NCBI RefSeq assembly: GCF_017811175.1
Contig: NZ_JACWIJ010000002.1
Location: 3,162,001 to 3,226,000 of the forward strand
DNA length: 64,000 nt
Source: Melaminivora jejuensis
Lineage (GTDB): Bacteria > Pseudomonadota > Gammaproteobacteria > Burkholderiales > Burkholderiaceae_C
Direction: 5' to 3'
A model generated the notes under the pieces. It was not told where the DNA came from. It was given only the letters and a program-made list of their open reading frames with translations, and did not search any database. The translations under genes were made by a program, and so were the position numbers. This document shows positions 1 through 8,403 of the stretch, one piece after another. The number at the start of each line of letters is the position of its first letter. Within the stretch, counting starts at the first letter, position 1.

Positions 1-389
1 GCCTGAAGCTGCTGCAGCAAGGCGGCATCACCCCGGCCATCGTCACCGGGCGCGACTCGCCGGCGCTGCGCCTACGTCTGCAGGCGCTGGGCGTGCAGCA
101 CGCGCGCTTCGGCACCGAGGACAAGGCTCCGGCAGCGGCCAGCATCCTGGCCGAGCTGGGCCTGTCGTGGCAGCAGGCCGCCGCCATGGGCGACGACTGG
201 CCCGATCTGCCCCTGCTGCGCCGCGCCGCCCTGTCCTGCGCGCCGCCCGATGCGCACGCCGAGGTGCGCGCCGTGGCCCGGCACATCACCCGGGCCTGCG
301 CCGGGCAGGGTGCGGCGCGCGAGCTGTGCGACCTGCTGCTCACCGCCAGCGGGCGCTACGCCAGCCTGCTGGCGCGGTACGCAGCATGA
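1..389 (+). CDS. kdsC: 3-deoxy-D-manno-octulosonate-8-phosphate phosphatase, C-terminal part
   Basis: The reading frame is open from the first base, so the N-terminus, including the first catalytic aspartates, lies outside the window. What remains resembles the KdsC branch of the HAD superfamily: a VTGRDSPA stretch (HAD motif II region), a conserved lysine in TEDK, and the metal-binding motif MGDDWPDLPLL. KdsC removes phosphate from KDO-8-phosphate in the cytoplasm, supplying KDO for the inner core of lipopolysaccharide. Its stop codon overlaps the start of lptC (ATGA), so the two are probably co-translated. The family is usually a tetramer of about 170-190 residues. Confidence 0.88.
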   Translation, partial: LKLLQQGGITPAIVTGRDSPALRLRLQALGVQHARFGTEDKAPAAASILAELGLSWQQAAAMGDDWPDLPLLRRAALSCAPPDAHAEVRAVARHITRACAGQGAARELCDLLLTASGRYASLLARYAA

Positions 390-1045
390 GCCCGGTCGCT
401 GCGCCGCAGTCCCCGCCGCACCGCGCGCCCCGATCGTTGCGCCAGCTCTGGGAGCGCGTGTCGCTGTACCTGCCGGTGCTGCTCATGGCGCTGCTGGCGC
501 TGGGCACCTGGTGGCTGGTACGCAACGCGCCCAAGCCGCAACTGCCGGTGGCCGACAGGCCGGCCAGCCATGAGCCCGATTACTACATGCGCGATTTTTC
601 CGTCAAGAGCTTCGAGGCCGATGGCCGGCTGGGCAGCGAGTTGCGCGGCACGCTGCTCAAGCACTATCCGGACACCGACACGCTGGAGGTCGATCAGGCG
701 CGGATGCGCTCGACCGGCGAGGACGGGCGCGTGCTCACGGCGCGCGCCCACCGCGCCCTGAGCAATGCTGACGGCTCCGAGGTGCAACTCTTTGGCCAGG
801 CGCAGGTGGTGCGCGAGCCGCTGGCGCCGCCGGGCGGCGGCGCGCCCACGCCGCGCCTGGAGTTCGCCGGCGAGTTCCTGCACGCCTGGGTCAAGGAAGA
901 GCGCGTGCGCTCCCATCAGCCGGTGACGCTGCGCCGGGGCAGCGACACCTTCACCGCCGACAGCCTGGAGTACGACCATCTCAGCCAGGTGCTGGAGCTG
1001 CGCGGGCGCGTGCGCGGCAGCCTGGCGGCGCCGGCGACGCGCTGA
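386..1045 (+). CDS. lptC: LPS export ABC transporter periplasmic protein LptC
   Basis: A 219-residue protein starting at the ATG that overlaps the kdsC stop. A cytoplasmic arginine-rich start is followed by one membrane anchor at about residues 29-46, then a periplasmic domain with the beta-rich pattern of LptC (YYMRDF, LEVDQARM, SLEYDH). LptC takes lipopolysaccharide from the LptB2FG extractor in the inner membrane and passes it to LptA. The usual downstream partners lptA and lptB are not here: the next gene is on the opposite strand. LptA and LptB must therefore be encoded elsewhere, unless the cluster order differs in this lineage. Confidence 0.88.
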   Translation: MSPVAAPQSPPHRAPRSLRQLWERVSLYLPVLLMALLALGTWWLVRNAPKPQLPVADRPASHEPDYYMRDFSVKSFEADGRLGSELRGTLLKHYPDTDTLEVDQARMRSTGEDGRVLTARAHRALSNADGSEVQLFGQAQVVREPLAPPGGGAPTPRLEFAGEFLHAWVKEERVRSHQPVTLRRGSDTFTADSLEYDHLSQVLELRGRVRGSLAAPATR

Positions 1046-1140
1046 AGGAGCACCGGGCGGGCACTGGCAGCGCATCCGGGACTGGTGCGGGGGCGAGGAC
1101 GAAAGGCAAGGCTTCAGCCTGGCCGCTGGCGGATGAGGAA

Positions 1141-1172
1141 ACAAGAAAGGCTCCGTGAGGAGCCTTTCTTGT
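1141..1172. terminator. bidirectional terminator between lptC and the RNA-binding protein gene
   Basis: A perfect 14-bp stem (ACAAGAAAGGCTCC at 1141-1154, its complement at 1159-1172) closes a GTGA loop. It sits between two convergent genes. The A-rich 5' arm and T-rich 3' arm give a run of pyrimidines after the GC core on both strands. Confidence 0.75.
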
Positions 1173-1223
1173 CCTGCCTGGACAGCGACTGTGGGGTCAG
1201 CTGTCAGCAGTCATCAACAACCA

Positions 1224-1736
1224 TCAATAGCCGCTGTTGCCGCCGCCGTAGCCGCCACCGCTGCGGCCACCGCCGTAGCCGCCGCCACCACCGCTGCGGC
1301 CACTGCCGCCGTAGGGGCTGCGAAAGCCGCCTTCGCTGCGACCGCCGCCGTAGCCGCCACCGCCGCCTTCACGGCCACCGCCGTAGCCGCCGCCACCGCT
1401 GCGGCCACCGCCGCCGTAGCCGCCGCCACCACCAAAGCCGCCACCGCCGCCGCCGTAGCCGCCGCCACCGCTGCGCGGGGGACGCGGCTCCATCGGACGG
1501 GCCTCATTGACGACGATGCTGCGACCGCCCAGGGACTGGCCGTTCATGCCGTTGATGGCTTGCTGCGCCTCTTCGTCGCTGCCCATCTCGACAAAGCCGA
1601 AACCCTTGGAGCGACCGGTGTCGCGCTCCATCATGACCTTGGCGCTGGTGACTGCGCCGAACTGGCCGAAGGCCTGCTCCAGGTCCTGGTCGCGCACGGA
1701 ATAGGGCAGGTTGCCTACGTACAGTTTGTTGCCCAT
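1224..1736 (-). CDS. RRM-domain, glycine-rich RNA-binding protein
   Basis: A 170-residue protein. Residues 1-80 form an RNA recognition motif with RNP2 (LYVGNL) and RNP1 (KGFGFVEM); from about residue 88 the chain is almost only Gly, Tyr, Arg and Ser in GGYGGG-type repeats. This layout matches the cold-inducible, single-RRM Rbp proteins of cyanobacteria and proteobacteria, which bind RNA and are thought to act as RNA chaperones. The start used has a good ribosome site (GGAG, 8-9 bases before ATG); a longer frame begins upstream without one. The repetitive GCCGCC tail makes the antisense strand look coding, but those frames are shadows. Confidence 0.85.
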   Translation of the reverse strand: MGNKLYVGNLPYSVRDQDLEQAFGQFGAVTSAKVMMERDTGRSKGFGFVEMGSDEEAQQAINGMNGQSLGGRSIVVNEARPMEPRPPRSGGGGYGGGGGGFGGGGGYGGGGRSGGGGYGGGREGGGGGYGGGRSEGGFRSPYGGSGRSGGGGGYGGGRSGGGYGGGNSGY

Positions 1737-1993
1737 CAGGGACTCCTCAAAAACAAAAAAATTCAGCGACGGAGTCCCGAACCGCAGCCAGTGAATCACA
1801 AAGACGCCCTATGCGCGAAAACTGACGGATCACCGCAACCTCGACAGGTACCGAAAAACAAAAAATACCTGCTCGGTCATTATGTGCCACAACCCCCCGG
1901 CTGCCTCAATGGTTTTTTGGCAAACAGGCAAGCGTATTTGCCACAAAGGGAAAGTCCGCAGAAGTTCGTAGCGGCCTCGCTACAATCCGCGCC
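1737..1993 (-). other. leader and promoter region of the RNA-binding protein gene
   Basis: No gene is seen here. On the minus strand a possible -10 CATAAT lies at about 1876-1881, which would give a leader of roughly 130 bases. The leader contains an inverted repeat (CAGGTA and TACCTG, about 1847-1872) around a T-rich loop. Long structured leaders are common in cold-inducible RNA-binding genes, but nothing more specific can be read. On the plus strand TACAAT at 1981-1986 is a plausible -10 for the manganese riboswitch transcript. Confidence 0.35.
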
Positions 1994-2118
1994 GGTCCAT
2001 TGGGGAGTAGCCTGCTCGCGCTTGACGAGAGACATGCATCAACAGACTTGGCGCCGTGCGGCGCCGTGGTGCATGAGGCCCGCCGCTCATCGCGGCAGGT
2101 GGGGCGAGACCATTGGCC
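1994..2118 (+). promoter_or_regulatory. yybP-ykoY manganese riboswitch
   Basis: The conserved 5' block GGGGAGTAGC (2002-2011) and the 3' block GGGGCGAGACCATTGG (2101-2116) of the yybP-ykoY aptamer are both present. They are flanked by an imperfect closing helix (1994-2000 with 2112-2118). In proteobacteria this aptamer binds Mn2+ and switches on manganese exporters. It ends 85 bases before the start of a GDT1-family gene, a standard target. A second copy of the class precedes the TerC-family gene at 61.5 kb. Confidence 0.85.
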
Positions 2119-2203
2119 GTGCACGAGTGTTCCGTGGCCGGACTCGCGCGCGGTCAATGCCGTCCGCCCGACACCGGCCCGCCTGCGTTCGTGAGTTCCC
2201 TGC

Positions 2204-2775
2204 ATGGAAGCCTTCCTCGTATCCACCTCCATCGTCGCCCTGGCCGAAATGGGCGACAAGACCCAGCTGCTGTCGCTGGTACTGGCGGCACGCTTTCGCC
2301 GCCCTGGCCCATCGTGGCCGGCATCTTCGTGGCGACGCTGTTCAACCACATGCTGGCCGGCGCCGTCGGCGCCTGGGTGACCACGGTGCTGGGCCCGCAG
2401 GCGCTGCGCTGGGGCCTGGGCCTGTCCTTCATCGCCATGGCAGCGTGGATGCTGATCCCCGACAAGCTCGATGAGGACGACACCGCCAGCGCCGCGCCGC
2501 GCCTGGGCGTGTTCGGCGCCACCGCGCTGGCCTTCTTCCTGGCCGAGATGGGCGACAAGACGCAGATCGCCACGATCGTGCTGGCCGCGCAGTACGACGC
2601 CTATCTGTGGGTCGTGGCCGGCACCACGCTCGGGATGATGCTGGCCAATGCGCCGGTGGTCTGGCTGGGCGAGCGCATCACGCGCCGCGTGCCGATCCGC
2701 GCCGTGCATGGGGTGTCGGCGGCCATCTTCCTGGTGCTGGGGGTGATGACCCTGCTGGCGCCTGCGCTGGCATAA
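2204..2775 (+). pseudogene. TMEM165/GDT1-family (UPF0016) manganese exporter, frameshifted
   Basis: The family has two homologous halves, each with an EMGDKTQ signature in a membrane helix. The first half starts at ATG 2204 (MEAFLVSTSIVALAEMGDKTQ) and the second half (AEMGDKTQIATIVLAAQ) reads in a different frame. The frames join at CCC 2302-2304: one extra C there would give LAARFRRPWPIVAGIF and a normal protein of about 190 residues. The upstream manganese riboswitch fits a Mn2+ efflux role. As given, the gene yields only a short N-terminal peptide. The missing base is in a C run, so a sequence error is as likely as a real mutation. Confidence 0.8.
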
Positions 2776-2789
2776 TTGCCAGCTTCAGA

Positions 2790-2900
2790 CGCGCCGATTT
2801 GCACCGCTTGCGGGCGCTTTACAAATCCTGCTAAAGACGCGCCCGTCGCACGTATGCAAATCCCGACCCGGCCCGCCTCTTTAGCGTGAGCCGGGTTTTT
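2790..2900 (+). promoter_or_regulatory. probable SAM-II riboswitch with intrinsic terminator, upstream of metX
   Basis: A 5-bp helix (GCGCC 2791-2795 with GGCGC 2813-2817) encloses GATTTGCACCGCTTGCG and is followed by ACAAATCCTGCTAAAGA. This is the order of conserved elements in the SAM-II (metA/SAM-alpha) aptamer. Downstream, ACCCGGC (2866-2872) pairs with GCCGGGT (2890-2896) and runs into TTTTT, a terminator ending 7 bases before the metX start. GCTAAAGA (2830-2837), part of the aptamer core, is exactly complementary to TCTTTAGC (2878-2885) in the terminator loop, so the two folds exclude each other. The inferred logic is SAM present, terminator formed, gene off. CATAAT at 2771-2776 may be the -10. 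Confidence 0.7.
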
Positions 2901-2907
2901 GTTTGCC

Positions 2908-4044
2908 ATGTCGTTCATCGCCACACCGCAGACCATGGGCTTTGCCGAGCCGCTGGCGCTTGCCTCGGGCGCCGCCATCCGCGACTACCACCTGACGTAC
3001 GAGACCTATGGCACGCTCAGCGCCGCGCGCGACAACGCCGTGCTGGTGTGCCATGCGCTCAATGCCTCGCACCACGTCGCCGGCCATTACGCCGGCCAGC
3101 CCAAAAGCGAGGGCTGGTGGGACAACATGATCGGCCCGGGCAAGAGCCTGGACACCAATCGCTTCTTCGTCATCGGCGTGAACAACCTGGGTTCGTGCTT
3201 CGGCTCGACCGGGCCGATGCACGTCAACCCGGACACCGGCGAGGTCTATGGCGCCGACTTCCCCGTGGTCACGGTCGAGGACTGGGTCAATGCCCAGGCG
3301 CGCCTGCTCGACGAGCTGGGCATCGAGCAACTCGCCGCCGTCATGGGCGGCAGCCTGGGCGGGATGCAGGCGCTTTCCTGGACGCTGCAATACCCCGAGC
3401 GGATGCGCCACGCCGTGGTCGTGGCCAGCGCGCCCAACCTGACGGCGGAGAACATCGCCTTCAACGAAGTCGCGCGCCGCGCCATCGTGACCGACCCGGA
3501 CTTCCACGGCGGGCACTTCTACCGCCACGGCGTGATCCCCAAGCGCGGCCTGCGCATCGCCCGCATGATCGGCCACATCACCTACCTGTCGGACGACGTG
3601 ATGAACGAGAAGTTTGGCCGCGAACTCAGGAGCGCGGTCAACGGCGACTACCAGTACAGCACGCAGGACGTGGAGTTCCAGATTGAGAGCTACCTGCGCT
3701 ACCAGGGCGACAAGTTCAGCGAGTACTTCGACGCCAACACCTATTTGCTCATCACCCGGGCGCTGGATTATTTCGATCCGGCGCGCCGACACGGCGGCAG
3801 CCTGGCGCAGGCGCTGGCTGTGGCGCGGGCAAAATTTTTGCTGGTCAGCTTCTCCACCGACTGGCGCTTTGCCCCGGCGCGCAGCCGCGAGATCGTGCAG
3901 GCGCTGCTGGAAAACCGCCGGGGCGTCGCCTATGCCGAGATCGACGCGCCGCACGGGCACGACGCCTTCTTGCTCGACGACGCGCGCTACATGGCCGTGG
4001 TGCGCGCCTATTTCGACAACATCGCCAAGGAGCTGCAGCCATGA
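2908..4044 (+). CDS. metX: homoserine O-acyltransferase MetX
   Basis: A 378-residue alpha/beta-hydrolase-fold enzyme that acylates homoserine in methionine synthesis. The nucleophile elbow GGSLGGMQ places the catalytic serine at residue 149; the acid and base fit Asp318 (FSTDWRF) and His351 (HGHDAF). Many proteobacterial MetX proteins use succinyl-CoA rather than acetyl-CoA; sequence alone does not decide this here. The ATG at 2908 gives the usual MSFIATPQ start. There is no clear Shine-Dalgarno, because the terminator T-run of the riboswitch sits immediately upstream. metW follows with a 4-base overlap. Confidence 0.93.
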   Translation: MSFIATPQTMGFAEPLALASGAAIRDYHLTYETYGTLSAARDNAVLVCHALNASHHVAGHYAGQPKSEGWWDNMIGPGKSLDTNRFFVIGVNNLGSCFGSTGPMHVNPDTGEVYGADFPVVTVEDWVNAQARLLDELGIEQLAAVMGGSLGGMQALSWTLQYPERMRHAVVVASAPNLTAENIAFNEVARRAIVTDPDFHGGHFYRHGVIPKRGLRIARMIGHITYLSDDVMNEKFGRELRSAVNGDYQYSTQDVEFQIESYLRYQGDKFSEYFDANTYLLITRALDYFDPARRHGGSLAQALAVARAKFLLVSFSTDWRFAPARSREIVQALLENRRGVAYAEIDAPHGHDAFLLDDARYMAVVRAYFDNIAKELQP

Positions 4045-4625
4045 GCGACCGCCCCACCATGGAAGCCATCGCCCGCCTGGTGCCGCACGGCGCCCGCGTG
4101 CTCGACCTGGGCTGCGGCGACGGCGCGTTGCTGGATTTGCTGCAGCGCACGCGCGGCTGCTCGGGCTACGGCATCGAAATCGCCGACGCCAACGTGCTGG
4201 CCTGCGTGCGCCGGGGCGTCAACGTCATCCAGCTCAACCTGGACGAGGGCCTGGCCATGTTTGCCGACGACAGCTTCGACGTGGTGCTGCAAATCGACAC
4301 CCTGCAGCACCTGCGCAACGCTGAAGTCATGCTGCGCGAGACGGCGCGCGTGGGCCGGAGTGCCGTCGTCGCCTTCCCCAACTTCGCCCACTGGCCCAAC
4401 CGGCTGTCCATCCTGCGCGGGCGGATGCCGGTCACCAGCCGCCTGCCCTACCAGTGGTATGACACGCCCAACATCCGCGTGGGCACCTACAAGGACTTCG
4501 AGGTGCTGGCGCACAGAAACCGCCTGCGCGTGCTCGACTCCTTCGGCCTGCAGGACGGCCAGGTCGTGCGCTTTGCGCCCAATGCGCGCGCCGGCACGGC
4601 GGTATTCCATTTCGAGCGTGCTTGA
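4041..4625 (+). CDS. metW: methionine biosynthesis protein MetW
   Basis: A 194-residue SAM-dependent methyltransferase-like protein with motif [10 protein letters not shown] near residue 20. MetW is the usual partner of MetX in proteobacteria and is needed for full homoserine acyltransferase activity in several species. The start codon overlaps the metX stop (ATGA at 4041-4044), so the pair is one translationally coupled operon under the riboswitch. Confidence 0.9.
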   Translation: MSDRPTMEAIARLVPHGARVLDLGCGDGALLDLLQRTRGCSGYGIEIADANVLACVRRGVNVIQLNLDEGLAMFADDSFDVVLQIDTLQHLRNAEVMLRETARVGRSAVVAFPNFAHWPNRLSILRGRMPVTSRLPYQWYDTPNIRVGTYKDFEVLAHRNRLRVLDSFGLQDGQVVRFAPNARAGTAVFHFERA

Positions 4626-4641
4626 AAATACTATCCAAACG

Positions 4642-4673
4642 ATAGCTGCCAGCGCTTGCTGGACAAGGCTTTG
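4642..4673 (-). repeat. short intergenic repeat, copy 1
   Basis: On the minus strand it reads CAAAGCCTTG, five bases, then GCAAGCGCTGGCAGCTAT at the end. This is a close match to the family core found in at least 15 copies in this window. It lies just after metW. Confidence 0.75.
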
Positions 4674-4842
4674 TGGCCTGAAACACTGAGAAAAAGCGAG
4701 CAGCGCCCAGCATTGCGTCCCGTGAACTACGCAACACTGCGTAAGGGAATTCGTCAATAAATGTAAATGGGTGGCTGCCCTATATTCTTCAACCGGCCTG
4801 CGCCGGCGGGCCTGTCAGCCGTTTTTCAGGAGTCCGCACGCC

Positions 4843-6846
4843 ATGGTCAAAGCCGTTTCTTCCAGTCTTCGCAGCCCCTCGGTGGCCCGGCGGGTCACCC
4901 TGGCGGCGCTGGCGCTGGTGGCCGCCGTGCTGGTGCTGCTGGGCATTGCGCTGACCCTGTTGACCGAGCGCAGCACGCGCCAGCAGCTGGTGCAAAGCGT
5001 GGGCACCACCGCCGTGGCCGTGGCCCAGTCGCTGGACGCCGCCGACAACGCCAGCCGCGAGATGGTGCGCGGCGCCATGAAGGGCTTCCAGCGCTATTTC
5101 GAGGCGCAGATGCACCTGGACGAGGCCACGGGCGAACTGCGCAGCTATGGCGGCCTGGTCAATGGCGACTCCGGTTCGGTGGACAAGTTCGCCCAGGAAA
5201 CCGAAGGCGTGGCGGCGGTCTATGCGCGCAAGGGCGCGGACTTCGTCGTCGTCACCACCTCCATCAAGAATGCCGACGGCCAGCGCGCCCTGGACACGCT
5301 GCTGACAAGTGCCGACCCGGCCCATGCCACGGTCAGCAAGGGCGAGCCCTACACCGGGCTGGTCAGCGTACAGGGCAAGCCCTACATGGGCCACTATCTG
5401 CCGGTCAAGAACTCCGCCGGCCAGGTCGTGGCGCTGCTGTTCATCGGCAACGACGTGAGCCTGTTCCAGGCCATGGTGCAGAAACAGGTCGAGAACACGC
5501 ACTTCTTCGAGCACGGTGGGGTCTATGTCGTCGCCGCTGGCGCCACGCCCGAGCAGGCGCGCTTCATCTACCACCCCAGCGCGCGCGGGCGCAAGGTGCT
5601 GGAGGTGGCCCCCGGCGCTGCCCCCTTCCTGCAGGAGCTGGCCGGCGCCCCTGATGGCTACGTGCGCCACGCCCAGGCGCTGCTGGCGCCCACGCAGGCC
5701 GACACCTGGGCGCTGATGCGTCCGAGCCAGGGCGGCTGGTGGATCGTCGCCGAGGTGCCCGACGCCGAGGCCATGGCGGGCTTTTGGCGCACCACCGCCG
5801 CCCTGTGGGCGTTGCTGGCGCTGGCGCTGGTGCTGCTGGGCGCTGGGCTGCTGCTCATGCTGCGCCGCAGCATCAGCCAGCCGCTGGGCAGCCTGACGCA
5901 GGCCGTCACCCTGGTGGCGCAGGGCGACCTGACGCAGAGCTTCGCCAACCGCCGACGCGACGAGATCGGCGCGCTGGTGCAGGAGGTGGAGGGCCTGCGC
6001 CAGCGCTACGCGCAGATGCTGCGCCAGGTGCGCCAGGCCGCCGACAGCATCGAGACCGCCAGCGCCGAGATCGCCAGCGGCAACCAGGATCTGTCGGGCC
6101 GCACCGAGGCCACGGCCAGCAGCCTGGCGCAGACCGCGCAGAGCATGGAGCAGCTAACCGCGACGGTGCAGCAGTCCGCCGATGCGGCGCGCCAGGCCAA
6201 CCAGCTGGCCAGCAGCGCCGCCGAGGTCGCCGCGCGCGGCGGCCAGGCGGTGGGGCAGGTGGTGGACACCATGGAGGGCATCAGCAGCGCCAGCCGCAAG
6301 ATTGGCGACATCATCCAGGTCATCGACTCGATCGCCTTCCAGACCAACATCCTGGCGCTCAATGCGGCCGTGGAGGCGGCACGCGCTGGCGACTCGGGCC
6401 GGGGCTTTGCCGTGGTGGCCGGCGAGGTGCGTGCGCTGGCCGGGCGCTCGGGCGAGGCGGCGCGCGAGATCCGCCAGCTCATCCAGGCCTCGGTCGATCA
6501 GGTCGAATCCGGCACGCGGCTGGTGCAGCACGCCGGCAGCACCATGCAGGAGATCGTCGGCAGCGTGCAGCGCGTGGGCGACATCATTGGCGAGATCAGC
6601 GCCGCCGCTGCCGAGCAGGCCGGCGGCATCGGCCAGGTCAACCAGGCCGTGGGCCAGCTCGACCGGATGACGCAGCAAAACGCCGCGCTGGTCGAGCAGT
6701 CCGCCGCCGCCGCGCACAGCCTGCGCGAGCAGGCCATGCGCCTGGCCGGCGCGGTGCAGGTGTTCCGCCTGGAGGCGAATCAGTCTGCGCGCGCACTGCC
6801 GCCGGGCGCTGCCGCGCACACGCCGCCGCTGGCGCTGCAGGGGTGA
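4843..6846 (+). CDS. methyl-accepting chemotaxis protein
   Basis: A 667-residue chemoreceptor. A first membrane helix (about 15-38) and a second (about 313-335) bracket a periplasmic sensor of the Cache 3/Cache 2 type. HAMP follows, then a signalling domain whose hairpin tip is recognisable (QTNILALNAAVEAARAG and GRGFAVVAGEVRALA). It should sense a small ligand in the periplasm and control CheA. The start has AGGAG eight bases before ATG; a longer frame from 4771 lacks a site. It stands alone, with no che genes nearby. The C-terminus ends in QG with no obvious CheR/CheB-tethering pentapeptide. Confidence 0.92.
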   Translation: MVKAVSSSLRSPSVARRVTLAALALVAAVLVLLGIALTLLTERSTRQQLVQSVGTTAVAVAQSLDAADNASREMVRGAMKGFQRYFEAQMHLDEATGELRSYGGLVNGDSGSVDKFAQETEGVAAVYARKGADFVVVTTSIKNADGQRALDTLLTSADPAHATVSKGEPYTGLVSVQGKPYMGHYLPVKNSAGQVVALLFIGNDVSLFQAMVQKQVENTHFFEHGGVYVVAAGATPEQARFIYHPSARGRKVLEVAPGAAPFLQELAGAPDGYVRHAQALLAPTQADTWALMRPSQGGWWIVAEVPDAEAMAGFWRTTAALWALLALALVLLGAGLLLMLRRSISQPLGSLTQAVTLVAQGDLTQSFANRRRDEIGALVQEVEGLRQRYAQMLRQVRQAADSIETASAEIASGNQDLSGRTEATASSLAQTAQSMEQLTATVQQSADAARQANQLASSAAEVAARGGQAVGQVVDTMEGISSASRKIGDIIQVIDSIAFQTNILALNAAVEAARAGDSGRGFAVVAGEVRALAGRSGEAAREIRQLIQASVDQVESGTRLVQHAGSTMQEIVGSVQRVGDIIGEISAAAAEQAGGIGQVNQAVGQLDRMTQQNAALVEQSAAAAHSLREQAMRLAGAVQVFRLEANQSARALPPGAAAHTPPLALQG

Positions 6847-6936
6847 TGCAGCCAGCAGCCGGCTGCCAGGACTGAGGGCAGTACACGGACAAGCCTCGCA
6901 TATGCGCAATTGCTACTGCAATTGCTGCTGTTTTGG

Positions 6937-6966
6937 TAGCTGCAATCGCTTTCCCAGTAAGGGTTT
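6937..6966 (-). repeat. short intergenic repeat, diverged copy 2
   Basis: The minus strand reads AAACCCTTACTGGGAAAGCG, then ATTGCAGCTA, a decayed version of the family core. It sits between the chemoreceptor gene and the diguanylate cyclase gene. Just downstream, GCCTATA (6979-6985) and TATAGGC (6990-6996) form a small perfect hairpin of unknown role. Confidence 0.5.
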
Positions 6967-7026
6967 CCATCGTTTTTGGCCTATAAAGATATAGGCGGTC
7001 GGGCGCGCATGTACCATGCGCCATCC

Positions 7027-7098
7027 ATGCCCAATCTCGACGTCTTCACCATGCTGGCCATGACGGCGGCATCCTCGTTCGCCATGGCCGGGCCATGA
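7027..7098 (+). other. probable true N-terminus of the following diguanylate cyclase, or a leader peptide
   Basis: ATG 7027 opens a 23-codon frame (MPNLDVFTMLAMTAASSFAM...) whose stop TGA overlaps the next gene's ATG. Its composition is that of the missing first transmembrane helix of this cyclase family. Adding one G to GGG 7090-7092 joins it in frame to the downstream protein. If the base is truly absent, it would be an uORF coupled to the cyclase by ATGA. Confidence 0.55.
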
Positions 7099-8201
7099 CC
7101 GTGGTGCGCCCGCAAGGCCGCGAGGGCGTGGACTTGTGGGCCTTGGGCCTGCTGGCGCACGGCGGCTGCTACGTGCTGTACGCGCTGCGCGGCCATGCGC
7201 CCGACTGGGCCACCGTGGTGCTGGCCAATGCCCTGCTGTCAAGCGCCTTTGCCCTGACGCTGGCGGCAGTCGCGCAGTTCCATGCGCGCCCCCTGCCCTG
7301 GTGGCGCATGGGACTGCCGGTGGCGGCTGCGCTGCTGCTGTTCGGCTGGCACGTGGGCGACTACCGCGCCCGGCAGATGTCCGCTGGCGTAGTGCTGCCG
7401 CTGCAGCTACTGCTGACGTTGTGGGCGCTGTGGCGCCCGCAGGCGCCCGGCCAGCCGCGCGGCGCCTGGCTGATCAGCCTGAGCATGGGCATCGAGGTGC
7501 TGCTGATGGGCGGACGCGGCTGGCTGGCGCTGTCCGGGCGGCTGGACAACGCTGACCTGCTGCAGCTCAGCCCGACGCAGGCGGTGCTCTTCATGATGGC
7601 CTTCGTCACCATCATCCTGGCCTCGCTGGGCTTCATCCTGATGACCAAGGATCGGGCCGACGCCGCCAACCAGCACCTGGCGGCCTACGACGCGCTGACC
7701 GGTGTGGTCAACCGCCGCGCCCTGCTGCAGGTGCTGGAGCGCGAGGTGGCCCAGGCCGCGCGCACGGCCAGCCCGTATGCGCTGGTGCTGCTGGACATCG
7801 ACCACTTCAAGGCCGTCAACGACACGCGCGGTCACCTGGCCGGCGACCAGGTGCTGCGCCACGTCTCCCAGGTGCTGCGCGCACGGCTGCGCGGGCAGGA
7901 CTTGCTGGGGCGCTACGGTGGCGAGGAGTTCCTGGTGCTGCTGCCCGGCACCGACCTGGCCGGCGCGCTGCAGGTGGCCGAGGGGCTGCGCCAGGCCGTG
8001 CAGGACGCACCTTGCCCCTGGTCGGGCGGCTCCATCGCCGTGACCATCAGCCTGGGCGTATGCGCCGCCCGCCCCCACGCGCCGGGCTGCGCCGAGGCGC
8101 TGATCGACGCTGCCGACCAGGCGCTGTATGCGGCCAAGCAAGCCGGGCGCAACCGCGTGCAGCATGGCCCTGCGCCGCAGTGCGCTGCCGGCATGTCCTG
8201 A
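7095..8201 (+). CDS. membrane diguanylate cyclase (GGDEF domain)
   Basis: A 368-residue protein from ATG 7095. It has an N-terminal half with about six hydrophobic helices and a C-terminal GGDEF domain. The active-site motif is GGEEF (residues 275-279), a competent variant. An inhibitory I-site RGQD stands at 266-269, five residues before it, as needed for product inhibition. It should make cyclic di-GMP from two GTP. The protein starts inside what is normally the second half of the first helix. An upstream frame supplies the missing residues if one base is restored (see 7027-7098). Confidence 0.85.
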   Translation: MTVVRPQGREGVDLWALGLLAHGGCYVLYALRGHAPDWATVVLANALLSSAFALTLAAVAQFHARPLPWWRMGLPVAAALLLFGWHVGDYRARQMSAGVVLPLQLLLTLWALWRPQAPGQPRGAWLISLSMGIEVLLMGGRGWLALSGRLDNADLLQLSPTQAVLFMMAFVTIILASLGFILMTKDRADAANQHLAAYDALTGVVNRRALLQVLEREVAQAARTASPYALVLLDIDHFKAVNDTRGHLAGDQVLRHVSQVLRARLRGQDLLGRYGGEEFLVLLPGTDLAGALQVAEGLRQAVQDAPCPWSGGSIAVTISLGVCAARPHAPGCAEALIDAADQALYAAKQAGRNRVQHGPAPQCAAGMS

Positions 8202-8211
8202 GCGCTGAATA

Positions 8212-8301
8212 CTGCACGCCCAGCCCGCAGGCGCTGCCGTCGGCGCGCTGTACGCCGCCAAGGCGCTCGGGCGCAACCGGGTCGAGGCCGATCCGGGCTG
8301 A
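8212..8301 (+). pseudogene. remnant of the C-terminal end of a second GGDEF gene
   Basis: Immediately after the cyclase, an open stretch reads ALYAAKALGRNRVEADPG then stop. This is the closing helix of GGDEF domains (compare ALYAAKQAGRNRVQ at the end of the upstream gene). There is no start codon or other GGDEF sequence. It looks like the tail left behind by deletion or recombination between two tandem cyclase genes. Confidence 0.6.
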
Positions 8302-8403
8302 GGTGCCGGTTCGGGCGGCAGGGCTGGCCCATCTGGCGTATGCTGGATTTTCCCGCCCCATCCCATCCGCACTGCCTTGTCCCGCCGCTGGAGGAACCCG
8401 CCC

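Noticed and set aside
1224..1480. Regular GCC/GCCGCC repeats that look like a tandem repeat array or CRISPR
   Set aside because: They encode the Gly-Tyr-Arg tail of the RNA-binding protein; there are no spacers or constant repeat units.
6979..6996. Hairpin GCCTATA-AAGA-TATAGGC as a terminator or operator
   Set aside because: It is only 7 bp, AT-rich and lacks a T-run or a linked regulator, so it is mentioned but not called.
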